From Methanothrix sp. (lineage in GTDB: Archaea; Halobacteriota; Methanosarcinia; Methanotrichales; Methanotrichaceae): a stretch of DNA of 64,000 bases. Under the pieces are notes generated by a model. That model saw only the letters and a list, made by a program, of their open reading frames with translations, made no database searches and was not told where the DNA came from. The position numbers and the translations under genes were made by a program. Location: the NCBI GenBank assembly GCA_026394565.1, contig JAPKYA010000002.1, positions 1 through 64,000 on the forward strand. The letters run 5' to 3'. Below, piece after piece: positions 1 to 10,151 of the stretch; the first letter of the stretch is position 1, and every line of letters starts with the position of its first letter.

Positions 1-1
1 A

Positions 2-445
2 TCTTCTCTCAGACGAAAAGCGTCCAAAACGGTGACCAGAATTCATGAAAGAATCGGAGACCGGAGAACCGATTTCTCCAATCAGGTTAGTCGCCAATTG
101 GTAAACCGTTTCGGCGTAATAGTCTTTGAAGATCTTGATATCCAGAACATGCTCAAGAACCATCACCTGGCAAAATCCATCTCGGACGTTGCATGGGGAA
201 TGCTGGTAAAAACAACCGAGAGCAAAGCAGCATACGTTGGCTCTAAGGTTGTCCTGGTTGATCCCAAGTACACATCACAGATGTGTTCCAGGTGCGGCAT
301 GATAGTCAAAAAAGATCTCTCTGAAAGAATCCATAGCTGCTCGGAATGTGGCTTGACTATGGACAGAGATCTCAATGCAGCAATCAACATTCTCAGACTG
401 GGGATGCAGTCTGTTCGCAAAAACGATAGAAGCCCCGTCCTTTAG
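2..445 (+). CDS. tnpB: RNA-guided endonuclease TnpB family (IS200/IS605 OrfB), C-terminal part, truncated by window start
   Basis: Open frame runs back to base 2 (SFSRRKASKTVTRIHERIGDRRTDFSNQ). RuvC-like VIVFEDL, zinc ribbon CSRCG...CSECG, and DRDLNAAINIL C-terminal motif. Confidence 0.93.
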   Translation, partial: SSLRRKASKTVTRIHERIGDRRTDFSNQVSRQLVNRFGVIVFEDLDIQNMLKNHHLAKSISDVAWGMLVKTTESKAAYVGSKVVLVDPKYTSQMCSRCGMIVKKDLSERIHSCSECGLTMDRDLNAAINILRLGMQSVRKNDRSPVL

Positions 446-461
446 GGCGGGGAGCGTTCAC
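429..461 (+). mobile_element. Probable right end of the IS200/IS605-type element, with GC-rich subterminal hairpin
   Basis: AGCCCCGTCCTTTAGGGCGGGGAGCGTTCAC directly overlaps and follows the tnpB stop. Position and hairpin are typical of IS605-family right ends. Exact boundary inferred. Confidence 0.55.
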
Positions 462-463
462 GC

Positions 464-793
464 TGATTTCTTGATATCCTCTTTCATCTCCATAAGCTGC
501 TCTCAGGTCAGCTCTCCCGTTGCGCATCGTTCGGCCGGGAGATCCTCGGCGCTTTTGCTAGGCGCAAGGATCGTTCTGCTTTTGATCTGCTGATCGAAAA
601 TGATTTCTTTATGTACAGCACATATTTCAAGGGTGATACCATTTCGACAGTAGGTATTGATGGAGATTTCCTTTCAGGCTTTAACATAGCTGGGGCAAAT
701 GAATTTCTTTTGGCTCTCAAGATTCTCATTGCTTTATTTGTAATCCTGCTTGTGATATGGAAGCTGCATCTCCTAAGCATATCGAGATACTGA
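464..793 (+). pseudogene. Truncated remnant of a membrane-protein ORF downstream of the tnpB element
   Basis: Frame reads FLDILFHLHKLLSGQLSRCASFGREILGAFARRKDRSAFDLLIENDFFMYSTYFKGDTISTVGIDGDFLSGFNIAGANEFLLALKILIALFVILLVIWKLHLLSISRY stop; protein-like with a C-terminal TM helix, no proper start before the element end. Confidence 0.4.
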
Positions 794-810
794 TGTCTGA
801 TGATTTCACA

Positions 811-3771
811 TCACTGCAGGGAGTTTTCGCGGCCCTTGCCGCAAACCTCCAGAGCGGCCCTCAGCATTTCTATCTTGACCGGCTTGCTTACGTAGCCATC
901 CATGCCTGCAGCCAAACACATCTCTTTATCGCCCTTGAGGGCAGAAGCGGTCATAGCGATGATCACCGGCAGCTCCCCATCCGGCCATCTTTCATGTATC
1001 GCCTGGGTAGCTTTCAGGCCATCCATTTCAGGCATCTGCACGTCCATTAATACCACATCGTAATGCCGGCGCTCCAGGGCTTGCAAGACCTCGATGCCGT
1101 TGGCTGCAACATCCGCTCTATATCCCAGCTTATTGAGCATTCTCTGAGTCACAATCTGGTTAACCAGGTTATCTTCTGCCAGCAGTATGCTCAAACTTTT
1201 ATCGAGATCTCTCTGGACGGCGACCCTGGAAGAAGGCCTCCCGATTTCAATAGGCCCGCAGAGGGTCGGTTCCACCTGGATTGTGAAGTGAAAAGCGGAC
1301 CCCTTGCCAACCTCACTCTCAACCCACATCTTTCCTCCCATCAGCTCCGCCAGCCTCTTGCTTATGGCCAGTCCGAGGCCGGTGCCCCCGTACCGGCGCG
1401 CTGTCGATGCATCGACCTGACAAAACGACTGGAATAGGCGTCCCATCTTATCTTCCGGAATGCCGATTCCCGTATCTTTTACAGCAAAATGGATTTCATA
1501 GTTGCCGTCTTCTACCACTCTCCCAGAAACGGAAATTGTGATTTTGCCTTTTTCTGTAAACTTCACCGCGTTATTGAGCAAATTAATCAAGATCTGATTG
1601 ATCCTGGTGGGATCGCCCAGTATCACCGTTGGAAAATAGTCTTCGAAGGTGTACACTATGTCCAGACCCTTCCGGTTGGCATCCGCGGCCACCATATCCA
1701 GAGACACGTCAAGGCAGTCATGCAGGTCGATGGGCTGGCGCTCCAGTTCGATCTTCTCCGTTTCGATCTTGGTGAGATCGAGGATGTTGTTGATGATGGT
1801 GAGAAGCGTATCTCCACTGCTGCGGATTATCTCAACGTACTCCCTCTGACTCTCAGTCAGATCCTCATCCAGCAGAAGGCCGGTCATGCCTATTACGGCA
1901 TTCATGGGCGTGCGGATCTCGTGGCTCATATTGGCCAGGAATTCGGACTTGGCTCGCGTGGCAAATTCAGCTTTCTCCTTGGACCTCTGCAGATCTTCTT
2001 CAGCGCGTTTTCGATTTGTGATGTCGCGGATGGATTCGATCGCCCCCCAGTAATTTCCCTCAGAGTCATAGAGAGCCGATGCGCTTCCCAGGAGATAGGC
2101 TTCATTTCCGCGCAGATTGGGGATGTAGGCTTCGGCATCGAGAGTGCCGTCTTCTTGTCTTTTTATAGTCTCATATCCCTTCTCAAAATTTTTATCCGAT
2201 CCGCGAACTGCATCAATGAGTATCGGCCTGCGCTCACCATAGAATGGCAGAGCGTATTCGTAATCGCCTTTTCCCAGGATCTGCTCGGACTTGACGCCGG
2301 TAATCATCTCCATCGATTGGTTCCAGGATATGACTCTGCCTTCTTTGTCGATGACCAGGGTGGCATCGGGAAGGAAGTTTATTATGCTGGCAAGAAGGCG
2401 CTCGGACTCTTTCAGAGCGCTCTCAGCTTTCTTGCGGTCGCTGATGTTTAGAGCTACGTGGACTACTCCCGCGACCATCTCCCCGGCATTCTTGATAGGA
2501 CTGCTCCGAGAAAGCCAGGTCTTGCCGTCAGGGGTGATCAATTCTCCTTCTTGCGATTGGCCGGTCTGCAGGGCTTTGTTGGCAGTGCAGCCTTCACAGG
2601 GTTCATCGATCCCCTGGATGATCTTAAAGCAGTGTTTTTCCTTGATTTCGTCCTCGAGGATGCCGAGATGCTTTTTCACGGCAGAATTAACCCAGATGAT
2701 GCGCATCTGAGGATCTAGATATTCTACAGCCACTTTTCTTAGGCCGCTGAGAATTGCCGCTTTTTCCTTTTCCGATTGATTGCTTTCATCAAGAACCACC
2801 TTCTGACGGATGAACATCAGACCAATGAGGAGTCCGAAGGTGGCGGTTACCATAGAATAGTTGATGAGACGTGTGAATTCCTGGCCCCAGACGAAGAGCA
2901 AAAAAACGGCACTGATCCCAAGTAAGGGCAAGTTGCGAGTCCAATCCGCCCTCCTGCTTTGAACAACGTCCGAAGCTCTAGACAGATCCAATGCTGGAGC
3001 GTTTATCTGCAGAATTCCTGCCAGCCCCATAAGGAGATAGCTTATCACCCAGCCGCTATCGAGGAAGCGGCCGGAGACGAAAGTTCCCTGCTGTGTTTGA
3101 ATGCTGAATATCACATCTGTAAAAATCAATGTCGCATTGCTGAGAGCCAGAATGATGATGGGACCGTGTTCGCGAGAGTCGAGCTTTCTGAAGAGCAACT
3201 CTATGAGAGCGATGAAAAGGAGCAAATCCATGACGGGGTAAGCCAGCGAAACCGCCGATTCCAGATTAAATACTTCTATGGAAACAACAATAGGGGCAAT
3301 CAGTAAGACCCAGAATACCAAAGTGACGGATACAATAACGATCGCAGCATCCAGCAGGATCTTAATTTTCTCCCGAGGAGAGAGTGGTACCTCCGGCAGA
3401 AGAAATATGCCCAAAGCGAAGAGGGGGTAGAACATGAGGTAACCGATGTCCGCCACTGAAGGAAACGGATTCTGATGGAGGACGACCTCGATCACCGACC
3501 AGGATAAATCCCCAAGAGTATTGAACAACATGGCTGCAGCAATCGTTATCCAGGCTTTTCTGGCCCGGCCCATACAGTGGCGTGCTGTGTAAAACAAGAC
3601 GGCTGCAGCCAGCCCGCTGGTTACGGTTACAAATCCATCCTCAATTGGAAGGAGGCTCTCATTTCTTTCGACGAGAATCACCAGTGTCAGGTGAAGCAGC
3701 AAAATTGTGGCGGCCAGAATAACGGCTGTGCGAAAAGATAAAAACCTCTCACCTTCTGCCGAGTCCGACAT
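811..3771 (-). CDS. Hybrid sensor histidine kinase: N-terminal multi-TM region, PAS domains, HisKA/HATPase, C-terminal receiver
   Basis: FLANMSHEIRTPMNAVIGMTGLL H-box; DTGIGIPEDKMGRLFQSFCQVD and GGTGLGLAISKRL ATPase motifs; receiver ILLAEDNLVNQ...DVVLMDVQMPEMDGL. Confidence 0.95.
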   Translation of the reverse strand: MSDSAEGERFLSFRTAVILAATILLLHLTLVILVERNESLLPIEDGFVTVTSGLAAAVLFYTARHCMGRARKAWITIAAAMLFNTLGDLSWSVIEVVLHQNPFPSVADIGYLMFYPLFALGIFLLPEVPLSPREKIKILLDAAIVIVSVTLVFWVLLIAPIVVSIEVFNLESAVSLAYPVMDLLLFIALIELLFRKLDSREHGPIIILALSNATLIFTDVIFSIQTQQGTFVSGRFLDSGWVISYLLMGLAGILQINAPALDLSRASDVVQSRRADWTRNLPLLGISAVFLLFVWGQEFTRLINYSMVTATFGLLIGLMFIRQKVVLDESNQSEKEKAAILSGLRKVAVEYLDPQMRIIWVNSAVKKHLGILEDEIKEKHCFKIIQGIDEPCEGCTANKALQTGQSQEGELITPDGKTWLSRSSPIKNAGEMVAGVVHVALNISDRKKAESALKESERLLASIINFLPDATLVIDKEGRVISWNQSMEMITGVKSEQILGKGDYEYALPFYGERRPILIDAVRGSDKNFEKGYETIKRQEDGTLDAEAYIPNLRGNEAYLLGSASALYDSEGNYWGAIESIRDITNRKRAEEDLQRSKEKAEFATRAKSEFLANMSHEIRTPMNAVIGMTGLLLDEDLTESQREYVEIIRSSGDTLLTIINNILDLTKIETEKIELERQPIDLHDCLDVSLDMVAADANRKGLDIVYTFEDYFPTVILGDPTRINQILINLLNNAVKFTEKGKITISVSGRVVEDGNYEIHFAVKDTGIGIPEDKMGRLFQSFCQVDASTARRYGGTGLGLAISKRLAELMGGKMWVESEVGKGSAFHFTIQVEPTLCGPIEIGRPSSRVAVQRDLDKSLSILLAEDNLVNQIVTQRMLNKLGYRADVAANGIEVLQALERRHYDVVLMDVQMPEMDGLKATQAIHERWPDGELPVIIAMTASALKGDKEMCLAAGMDGYVSKPVKIEMLRAALEVCGKGRENSLQ

Positions 3772-4012
3772 ATTGATCTTGGTCCCTCCCGATCATTCAA
3801 GATAAAAGAACTTAGCGAAAAAGCTTTTGGTAGTTTGCTTTCATTGGGCAAAATTAACTGATTAGTAATATTGTAATAGTAAAGTTGGGCCAATCGTTTT
3901 TTTAAAGCTCGGATTGCGAGGATTATTAAGAAAGCCCATCCCTTAAAAATCCTTAAATAGTAATAACATCAAAATAATGGCAATTGCAAAAATATATTCG
4001 GTGGTTATAGAC

Positions 4013-4444
4013 ATGAAAATAGTCTTGGTATGCATTCTTTTATTACTACTATGTATAAGTGTGGATACTGTAAGCGCAGACACAATCTCCGCCCAGATAG
4101 ACTCGTTCGATTTTCCATCTGGAGATTGGTACCGGGGGTCCAATCAGGGTGGGGCCAATGTCTGGATAAAAAATACAGGTGATGTAGGCCATCTTTTTTG
4201 GGTATCCTATGAAGTGATGGATAGAAGTGGCCAGTGGTACAGTGCGCCTCCAGAGCCGGTTTATGCGGAACCTGGCGACAGCACATATTTTGCTAACCCT
4301 GTTTGGCATATTCCTGATGATGCGGATCTGGGCAGCTATCAGGCTGATTTATATTTATATAGCTATTACGATAGCCGCACCGGAGAGCTGTCCGAACAGC
4401 TGGATCAAGTTGACCAGGTGGGTGCATTTAGCGTTGTAGGATGA
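4013..4444 (+). CDS. Predicted secreted beta-rich protein of unknown function
   Basis: Signal peptide MKIVLVCILLLLLCISVDTVSA followed by beta-sandwich-like sequence. Start placed at the internal Met of the ORF track entry. Confidence 0.7.
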   Translation: MKIVLVCILLLLLCISVDTVSADTISAQIDSFDFPSGDWYRGSNQGGANVWIKNTGDVGHLFWVSYEVMDRSGQWYSAPPEPVYAEPGDSTYFANPVWHIPDDADLGSYQADLYLYSYYDSRTGELSEQLDQVDQVGAFSVVG

Positions 4445-4564
4445 ATTGTATGGGTAGGGGGTACAAAAGCCCCTTCTCTCTTTTTCTGCAGCGCCCCATC
4501 CAAATCCTTTTCTTCTCGTTTTCCCATTCACATAAACGTCTCACGTTTACAGGATGATGCATAT

Positions 4565-5692
4565 TTGAACCGGCTCAAAACGTGGTTTCGCTACAACAGC
4601 AAGAACTCCTACAGCATTGCCGCCCTCATGCCGCTGATAGAGGCGGGCATCGCCCGCGAGCCGAAGGAGGGCATCATGCTCTACAGCTTTGCCACTGCCC
4701 AGGCGGCGGAGATCTACCGCGAGGTCTTGGAAGCCAAGGCGACGAAGATAGATGCGATCTTTGTCGCAGGCGGCCCACATCCCTCTGCCCTGCCCGAGGA
4801 GGTCCTGAAGCACTTCGACTTCGTGGTGATTGGCGAGGGCGAGGAGACGCTGCCGGAATTGCTGCAGGCAATCGAAGCGGGCCAAGATCCGGTCGGCGTT
4901 AAGGGCATCGCCTACAAATGCCGGGGTAGGGTTCGATTCACGGAAAAAAGGGATCCTGTGGAATTGGACTGCTATCCGCCTTTTGGAAAGATCCTGGCCC
5001 CAATCGAGATCTCCCGCGGCTGCCCCTGGGGCTGCACCTACTGCCAGACGCCGCGCCTCTTCGGATCCTGCATGCGTCACAGGTCTATTCCCTTCATCGC
5101 TAAATACGCCCGCCGCCACAAGGATATCCGCTTCACCTCCCCCAACTCGCTGGCCTACGGCTCAGATGGGCGAAGGCCCCGTTTGGAGAAGGTCGAGGCA
5201 CTGCTCAAGGTCCTAGCCGAGCTAAAAAAGCCCATCTTTTTTGGTACATTTCCCTCCGAGGTCCGGCCGGAGTTCGTCTCAAGGGCAGCCCTGGAGCTCA
5301 TCGCCAAATACTGCGCCAATAAGAGCCTAAGCCTGGGCGGTCAGTCCGGCAGCCCTGCCGTGCTGCGCCGCATCGGCCGGGGCCACGGGCGCGCTGAGAT
5401 CATAGCGGCCTGTGAACTGGCCCGGGACTATGGTCTCACGCCCCAGGTGGATCTGATCTTCGGCCTTCCAAAGGAGTCGGAGGAGGATCAGCGCATGACC
5501 CTCGACCTGGCAAGATGGATCACGGCCAAGGGCGGCAAGGTAAGGGCGCACCGCTTCACGCCTCTGCCGGGAACGCCCCTGGCGGCAGCGCGCCCCGCGC
5601 CTTTAGCGCAAGATGTGGAGGCGTGCCTGGGCAAGATGGCACTGGAGGGACGGCTGACGGGAAGCTGGTCGACCGGGAGCAGGGCCGATTGA
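4565..5692 (+). CDS. B12-binding/radical SAM protein (TIGR04013-like)
   Basis: Cobalamin-binding-like N-terminus; radical SAM motif PIEISRGCPWGCTYCQTP; TTG start. Confidence 0.85.
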   Translation: MNRLKTWFRYNSKNSYSIAALMPLIEAGIAREPKEGIMLYSFATAQAAEIYREVLEAKATKIDAIFVAGGPHPSALPEEVLKHFDFVVIGEGEETLPELLQAIEAGQDPVGVKGIAYKCRGRVRFTEKRDPVELDCYPPFGKILAPIEISRGCPWGCTYCQTPRLFGSCMRHRSIPFIAKYARRHKDIRFTSPNSLAYGSDGRRPRLEKVEALLKVLAELKKPIFFGTFPSEVRPEFVSRAALELIAKYCANKSLSLGGQSGSPAVLRRIGRGHGRAEIIAACELARDYGLTPQVDLIFGLPKESEEDQRMTLDLARWITAKGGKVRAHRFTPLPGTPLAAARPAPLAQDVEACLGKMALEGRLTGSWSTGSRAD

Positions 5693-5694
5693 CA

Positions 5695-6039
5695 TTAGTG
5701 ATAGAATTGCCTGAAAGGCTTTCTGTACTCGTCCTGAAGCTCGTATTTTATTACCATCTTATCGGGCATAATTTGAATCTCTTTAACCGATTGGGTGAAG
5801 AGGTACCAGATAAAGCCTCTGTCTGGGAGCCTGTACCTATCCGGCAAGGTAGTGGTAAACTCAGATGTGCCCATGATATAAGTTCTGAGCAGCTCGCTTC
5901 CTGAGGCAAAGAGGAAGGGAAAGCTTACATTTTCAATCTCTCGCTGGCAGTAGCCCTGCAGGCGCAGGCGCTGGGCCAGGAACTCCAGGTAATCTTCTTT
6001 GGTTACCACCAGCTCTCTGTACTCGCTCATCGCAATCAC
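5695..6039 (-). CDS. Hypothetical protein, 114 aa
   Basis: Compact ORF between two genes with protein-like composition. No family recognised. Confidence 0.6.
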   Translation of the reverse strand: MIAMSEYRELVVTKEDYLEFLAQRLRLQGYCQREIENVSFPFLFASGSELLRTYIMGTSEFTTTLPDRYRLPDRGFIWYLFTQSVKEIQIMPDKMVIKYELQDEYRKPFRQFYH

Positions 6040-6092
6040 TCTCGATGATACTCGCAGAGGGTGAGATAAAAGTTATCGTCGCGGATAAAAAG

Positions 6093-7445
6093 CTAAACCA
6101 TCTGCTCCAGTCTCACCTTTTCGTTTTCCTGGACCGATGCGTCCCTGCCGGAAGAATGAGAATGAATATGCTCTCGGGATACGCAGCCTTCCTGTGCCCG
6201 GCTTTTGCCTGCATAAAACTCAGGGATATCGGACCCGAGGTCGTTGATCTGCATGATTAAGCCCGTGAAGGCTTCTATCTCCTTTTCCAGCACCTCTTCT
6301 CGCGTAGTGTAAATGCTTCTTTCCGGTACAACCGTGAGCTCATCTGGGCCTCGAAAGACCAATCTTCTCTTGCCGTCCCGCTGCAAGGCTTTGCGAATAT
6401 CTCTATCATGAGCCAGCACCATGCCGGGGATAATCACTCTTTCTTTAACATTTTTTAGTGCAAGCTTCTCAAAGTCCTCCTGGGTGATCAGATTGCCGAT
6501 CTCTTTTTCTGCGGCCACCACATTTACCTCGTCTCCCAGTTCTTGGAATATCGATGATAAAAGGGGATAGGCAACGGAACTGGTAATAATGGTCGCGCTC
6601 TTCTCAATGACGGGAAGCCTCGTCAGCACTTCTTTATGATGGGCCAGGGCAAATGGCGCTCCCGTGAGGGGATCCCAGAGCGGTGTGCCGATAACCCTTA
6701 TGTCATAATTCTCGCCGATCTCCGTCGCGATGCGGCGAATATCCAGCACGCTGTAGGGTGTTACATCCGGCATTACCGGATCATTGCCGAAGATGAGGCC
6801 CTGCTCTCGAGTATTGGCAAACGACATGAGCATAAGGCCCTTAGCCCCCATCTCCTGCAGATCCCGGCAGGTCTTCTCCAGCTCCAGGCCGTCGTTTACT
6901 CCGGGAATGAGGACGATCATGGCGTAAAGTTCGGATCTCTCGCAGAAGGTCTTAAAATTGCTGAGCACATTCTCCGGATGTTTATCATTTACGTACTTGC
7001 GGCGAAGATTTGGGTTGGTGGAGAAGATTGAGAAGCTGATTCTCTCTACGCCAGCATCGATCAGGAGATCTGCTTCACCTCCTTCTGCAAATCCTTTTCC
7101 GCTGGTGTAATCTAAAAAAACCGGCACCCTACCGTCGCTTACCGTCCTCACCAGATTGAGAAGATGTGGGTAGCAGCTTATATCGCCGTTTCCCTTGATG
7201 GTGATCATCTCCGGCGCAGAAGAGATGCTTTTTTGGGACACCTCGAAGATCAGTTGTTGCAGGGGCTTATAGCCCGGTTCGATCTCTATTACCTCTCTTG
7301 AGCAGTAATCGCAGCCTTTTTTATAGGGTTTGCATCGCCTGCATCCGGACGGTTCTACTCTTTCAACGCCTTTAAAATAACAGAAGCTGCAAAAACCTCT
7401 GCAATCCAGACCGGGCCTGCCACCTACATCCACAGTCACCTGCAT
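6093..7445 (-). CDS. mmp10: Methanogenesis marker radical SAM protein Mmp10 (McrA arginine C-methyltransferase family)
   Basis: MQVTVDVGGRPGLDCRGFCSFCYFKGVERVEPSGCRRCKPYKKGCDYC Cys-rich N-terminus characteristic of the family. Confidence 0.92.
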   Translation of the reverse strand: MQVTVDVGGRPGLDCRGFCSFCYFKGVERVEPSGCRRCKPYKKGCDYCSREVIEIEPGYKPLQQLIFEVSQKSISSAPEMITIKGNGDISCYPHLLNLVRTVSDGRVPVFLDYTSGKGFAEGGEADLLIDAGVERISFSIFSTNPNLRRKYVNDKHPENVLSNFKTFCERSELYAMIVLIPGVNDGLELEKTCRDLQEMGAKGLMLMSFANTREQGLIFGNDPVMPDVTPYSVLDIRRIATEIGENYDIRVIGTPLWDPLTGAPFALAHHKEVLTRLPVIEKSATIITSSVAYPLLSSIFQELGDEVNVVAAEKEIGNLITQEDFEKLALKNVKERVIIPGMVLAHDRDIRKALQRDGKRRLVFRGPDELTVVPERSIYTTREEVLEKEIEAFTGLIMQINDLGSDIPEFYAGKSRAQEGCVSREHIHSHSSGRDASVQENEKVRLEQMV

Positions 7446-7515
7446 AGTTACTGATTAGTCGTAAGGTAGTTAAATCTTATGTAAAATTATTCAACTGATT
7501 AAAAAATCTCATTAG

Positions 7516-8178
7516 TTAGGCTGTACCGCCATCCAGCAGCTTTCTGGCCAGGCATAGCTCTGTTAGACTCATCTGTCCGGGAGCCGTGCTCTGTGTGACA
7601 AAGCCGTAGGTTAGGGCCGAGCCGTAGATGGGAGCTACGGCGCGTAGATGCCTGCCCATTCGGCCCATGGCGATCATGCATAGCGGCATATCTGCATCCA
7701 ACAAAAACTGCAGGATCCTCAAATTATCCCTGAGTGTTTTAGGCGTCACGGCGATTTTGGCAATGGCAGCTTTTGTCTTCTTCATCTCCTGGTAGATGCC
7801 GTTCAATTGCATTTCCTCAGGCATGCCCTGAAAATCGTGGTAGGATACAATCACCGGTCTTTTTATTCCGGCAATGGCATCGTCTCTTTGATCAGCTAGA
7901 AGTTCCACGTCCACGTAGTCGGCATAGCATGCGGCCTTGATGAGCAGATCGATCCGCTCTCTTTCGCTGCCCTGGAACATTCCCCCTTCCGTCTTGAGGC
8001 GAGCCGTGGCGATGATCGGCTTGGCTGTGGCCTTTCGCACTGCCTTTATGATTTGAAGGGGATCGCCACCGGCGAGCAGGTCCAGTCGCAGCTCGATCAT
8101 ATCGGCTTCGCCTGTGGCCGAGACCTCTTTTTCTGCATCCTTTCCCAGGACGGCTACTATGCGCGACTTGTGATTCAC
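7516..8178 (-). CDS. aroD: Type I 3-dehydroquinate dehydratase
   Basis: EADMIELRLDLL, YADVELL and VSYHDFQG motifs. Directly follows the 3-dehydroquinate synthase II gene. Confidence 0.93.
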   Translation of the reverse strand: MNHKSRIVAVLGKDAEKEVSATGEADMIELRLDLLAGGDPLQIIKAVRKATAKPIIATARLKTEGGMFQGSERERIDLLIKAACYADYVDVELLADQRDDAIAGIKRPVIVSYHDFQGMPEEMQLNGIYQEMKKTKAAIAKIAVTPKTLRDNLRILQFLLDADMPLCMIAMGRMGRHLRAVAPIYGSALTYGFVTQSTAPGQMSLTELCLARKLLDGGTA

Positions 8179-8182
8179 GGTT

Positions 8183-9304
8183 TCATTGCTCCACTATGCT
8201 CTCCTCAATCTTCATGCCGAAGTGGCGGGCGCTCTTTTCCAGATGCACCAGCACCTCTTCTCCGGCTTTGAGATCGGTCACCGGCCTGGGTGTGCCGTCT
8301 GAGCCGACCAGCTTTATGGTCTCGGCATTTTGCAGCAGAGTGCTTATCCTCTGGCCATTGGCCTCCGCCTCGATGAGGATCATGGGCCTCTTTTCGATCT
8401 TGGCGCGGCCGACTATGGCCGTTCTGGCCAGGCCCTCTTTGCTGACGATGGTAACCTCATCACCCGATTTAAGCTCGGAGAGGTAGCGCGTCTTCTCTCC
8501 CACCCGGATGTAAGCGTGCACGGCGCCGGCATTCACCCGGAAAGGCCGCGCTGCCACATAGGGGCTGTCCTCGGACTCGCTGTGAACCAGGAAGAATCCT
8601 TTGGCCTGGGAGCCTATGAGCATACCCTCTCCAAAAGACATCATGCTGGCCGTGTCCACGCAGACTCGGTCGCCCATGCCCACGGCTTTGACTGCGGTGA
8701 TCGCAGCGGAAATAAGCTCGATGCGGCCCTTCTCGGACTGCTCGACTGCGTCCATGACCCTCTTGATCTCAGAAGGATCACAGCTATCCAGCAGCACCCC
8801 ATCAGCTCCCTTTTCCAGAGTGGCCAATGCCAGGCGCGCTTCCTCTGCCGTCTTGACGCCGCTGATGATCTTGACAGTCGCGCCCTGCAGTCCGGCAATC
8901 ATGTTCTCCAGAGGAATGACCTTCCAGTCCGTGCCTATGACGAGAAGATAGTCTACCATCCTGCCCATAACTACGGCGAACTCTTCGTACTTCTTGTTGG
9001 CAATGACCACATAGGCAGCCCTTGTCCCGGAAACGGTCTTGGCAAGAGCCCCGTCCATGGAGCTGCTCGGATCTTTGGGCAGAGCCGTCGTCCCATCGCC
9101 TTCGCCGCCCTTGCCCACCACTAAAATATCCTCCGTCCCCCTCTCTACCCCAAAGCAGGCCACATTGATCTTGCCCAGCTCCCTCACCCGCTCGATGTTC
9201 TCCCTATCCACCAGCACGCAATCGAAGCCCGACTCGAGAGCCGTGGTGATCCTGGGCTTGATTTCCTGCCACGACCCTTCGGCCATGAGCCACTTCTCTT
9301 TCAT
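8183..9304 (-). CDS. aroB': 3-dehydroquinate synthase II (archaeal alternative shikimate pathway)
   Basis: AEGSWQEIKPRITTALESGFDCVLVD; PLENMIAGLQG; GVLLDS; RPFRVNAGAVHAYIRVGEKTRYLSEL. Confidence 0.94.
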   Translation of the reverse strand: MKEKWLMAEGSWQEIKPRITTALESGFDCVLVDRENIERVRELGKINVACFGVERGTEDILVVGKGGEGDGTTALPKDPSSSMDGALAKTVSGTRAAYVVIANKKYEEFAVVMGRMVDYLLVIGTDWKVIPLENMIAGLQGATVKIISGVKTAEEARLALATLEKGADGVLLDSCDPSEIKRVMDAVEQSEKGRIELISAAITAVKAVGMGDRVCVDTASMMSFGEGMLIGSQAKGFFLVHSESEDSPYVAARPFRVNAGAVHAYIRVGEKTRYLSELKSGDEVTIVSKEGLARTAIVGRAKIEKRPMILIEAEANGQRISTLLQNAETIKLVGSDGTPRPVTDLKAGEEVLVHLEKSARHFGMKIEESIVEQ

Positions 9305-9386
9305 GTGTTACACCAGGGCATTCCATTACAAATCTCTTTTGCCGGAGTCAAAAAAACTTATACACGGAGGAGACACAGGAGTATTC

Positions 9387-10094
9387 ATGGGAAATCGTTT
9401 GGTTTATAGTCCGGTGGGCATGCTCCTTATGCTCCTATTTGCATTCTTGCTCTTTGCCGTTGTGGGCTTTCTATTTCTGGACCTTGCCAGGACGGCTTTT
9501 ACCAAGATAGGTTTTTCCTGGAGCCAGGCGCTCTTTGTCCTGCTCGCCTCCCTCCTGGGCAGCAGCATCAATATACCTGTGACCAATTTGCGGTGCAGCG
9601 TTCCCCTGGTGCGGGAGCGGTACGTTCGGGCCTTCGGCATCGCTTACCGGGTGCCTGTGGTGGATGTCGTGAGCTGCCATACCCTGCTGGCCGTCAACGT
9701 AGGCGGAGCGGTGATACCATCTCTGATCTCCATAGCGCTGATTCACCGGTTCCCCGAGTCTCTGAATTATGCCCTTGTCGGCATCGCTTTCGTGGCCGTT
9801 TTGACCAATCGTGTAGCCAGGCCTGTGAAGGGTCTGGGAATCGTCACTCCTGCTCTTCTCCCGCCCCTCAGTGCGGCATTAGCGGCGATCCTGCTCGTCT
9901 ATGTCGGGGGAGCCCCGCATGATCTCATCTTTCTCATCGCCTATGTGGGCGGAACTTTGGGGGCGCTCATTGGCGCAGATATCCTGAACCTGAACAAGAT
10001 CCGGGATCTTGGGGCACCAGTGGCCAGCATCGGAGGAGCCGGAACCTTTGACGGCGTCTTTCTATCCGGTCTGATCGCCGTGCTCCTGGTATGA
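9387..10094 (+). CDS. DUF1614 family integral membrane protein
   Basis: GSSINIPV, VNVGGAVIPSLIS, IGADILNLNKIRDLGAPVASIGGAGTFDGVFLSG. Start chosen at internal ATG. Confidence 0.87.
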   Translation: MGNRLVYSPVGMLLMLLFAFLLFAVVGFLFLDLARTAFTKIGFSWSQALFVLLASLLGSSINIPVTNLRCSVPLVRERYVRAFGIAYRVPVVDVVSCHTLLAVNVGGAVIPSLISIALIHRFPESLNYALVGIAFVAVLTNRVARPVKGLGIVTPALLPPLSAALAAILLVYVGGAPHDLIFLIAYVGGTLGALIGADILNLNKIRDLGAPVASIGGAGTFDGVFLSGLIAVLLV

Positions 10095-10151
10095 GCTTTA
10101 TGCAATTAATGAATGGAAAAGAGCTTTAAGACAAACGTTAATAAGCATAAC

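Noticed and set aside
1489-2451. 320-aa plus-strand ORF
   Set aside because: Antisense shadow of the hybrid histidine kinase, which has unambiguous motifs on the minus strand.
8330-9124. 264-aa plus-strand ORF
   Set aside because: Antisense of the 3-dehydroquinate synthase II gene.
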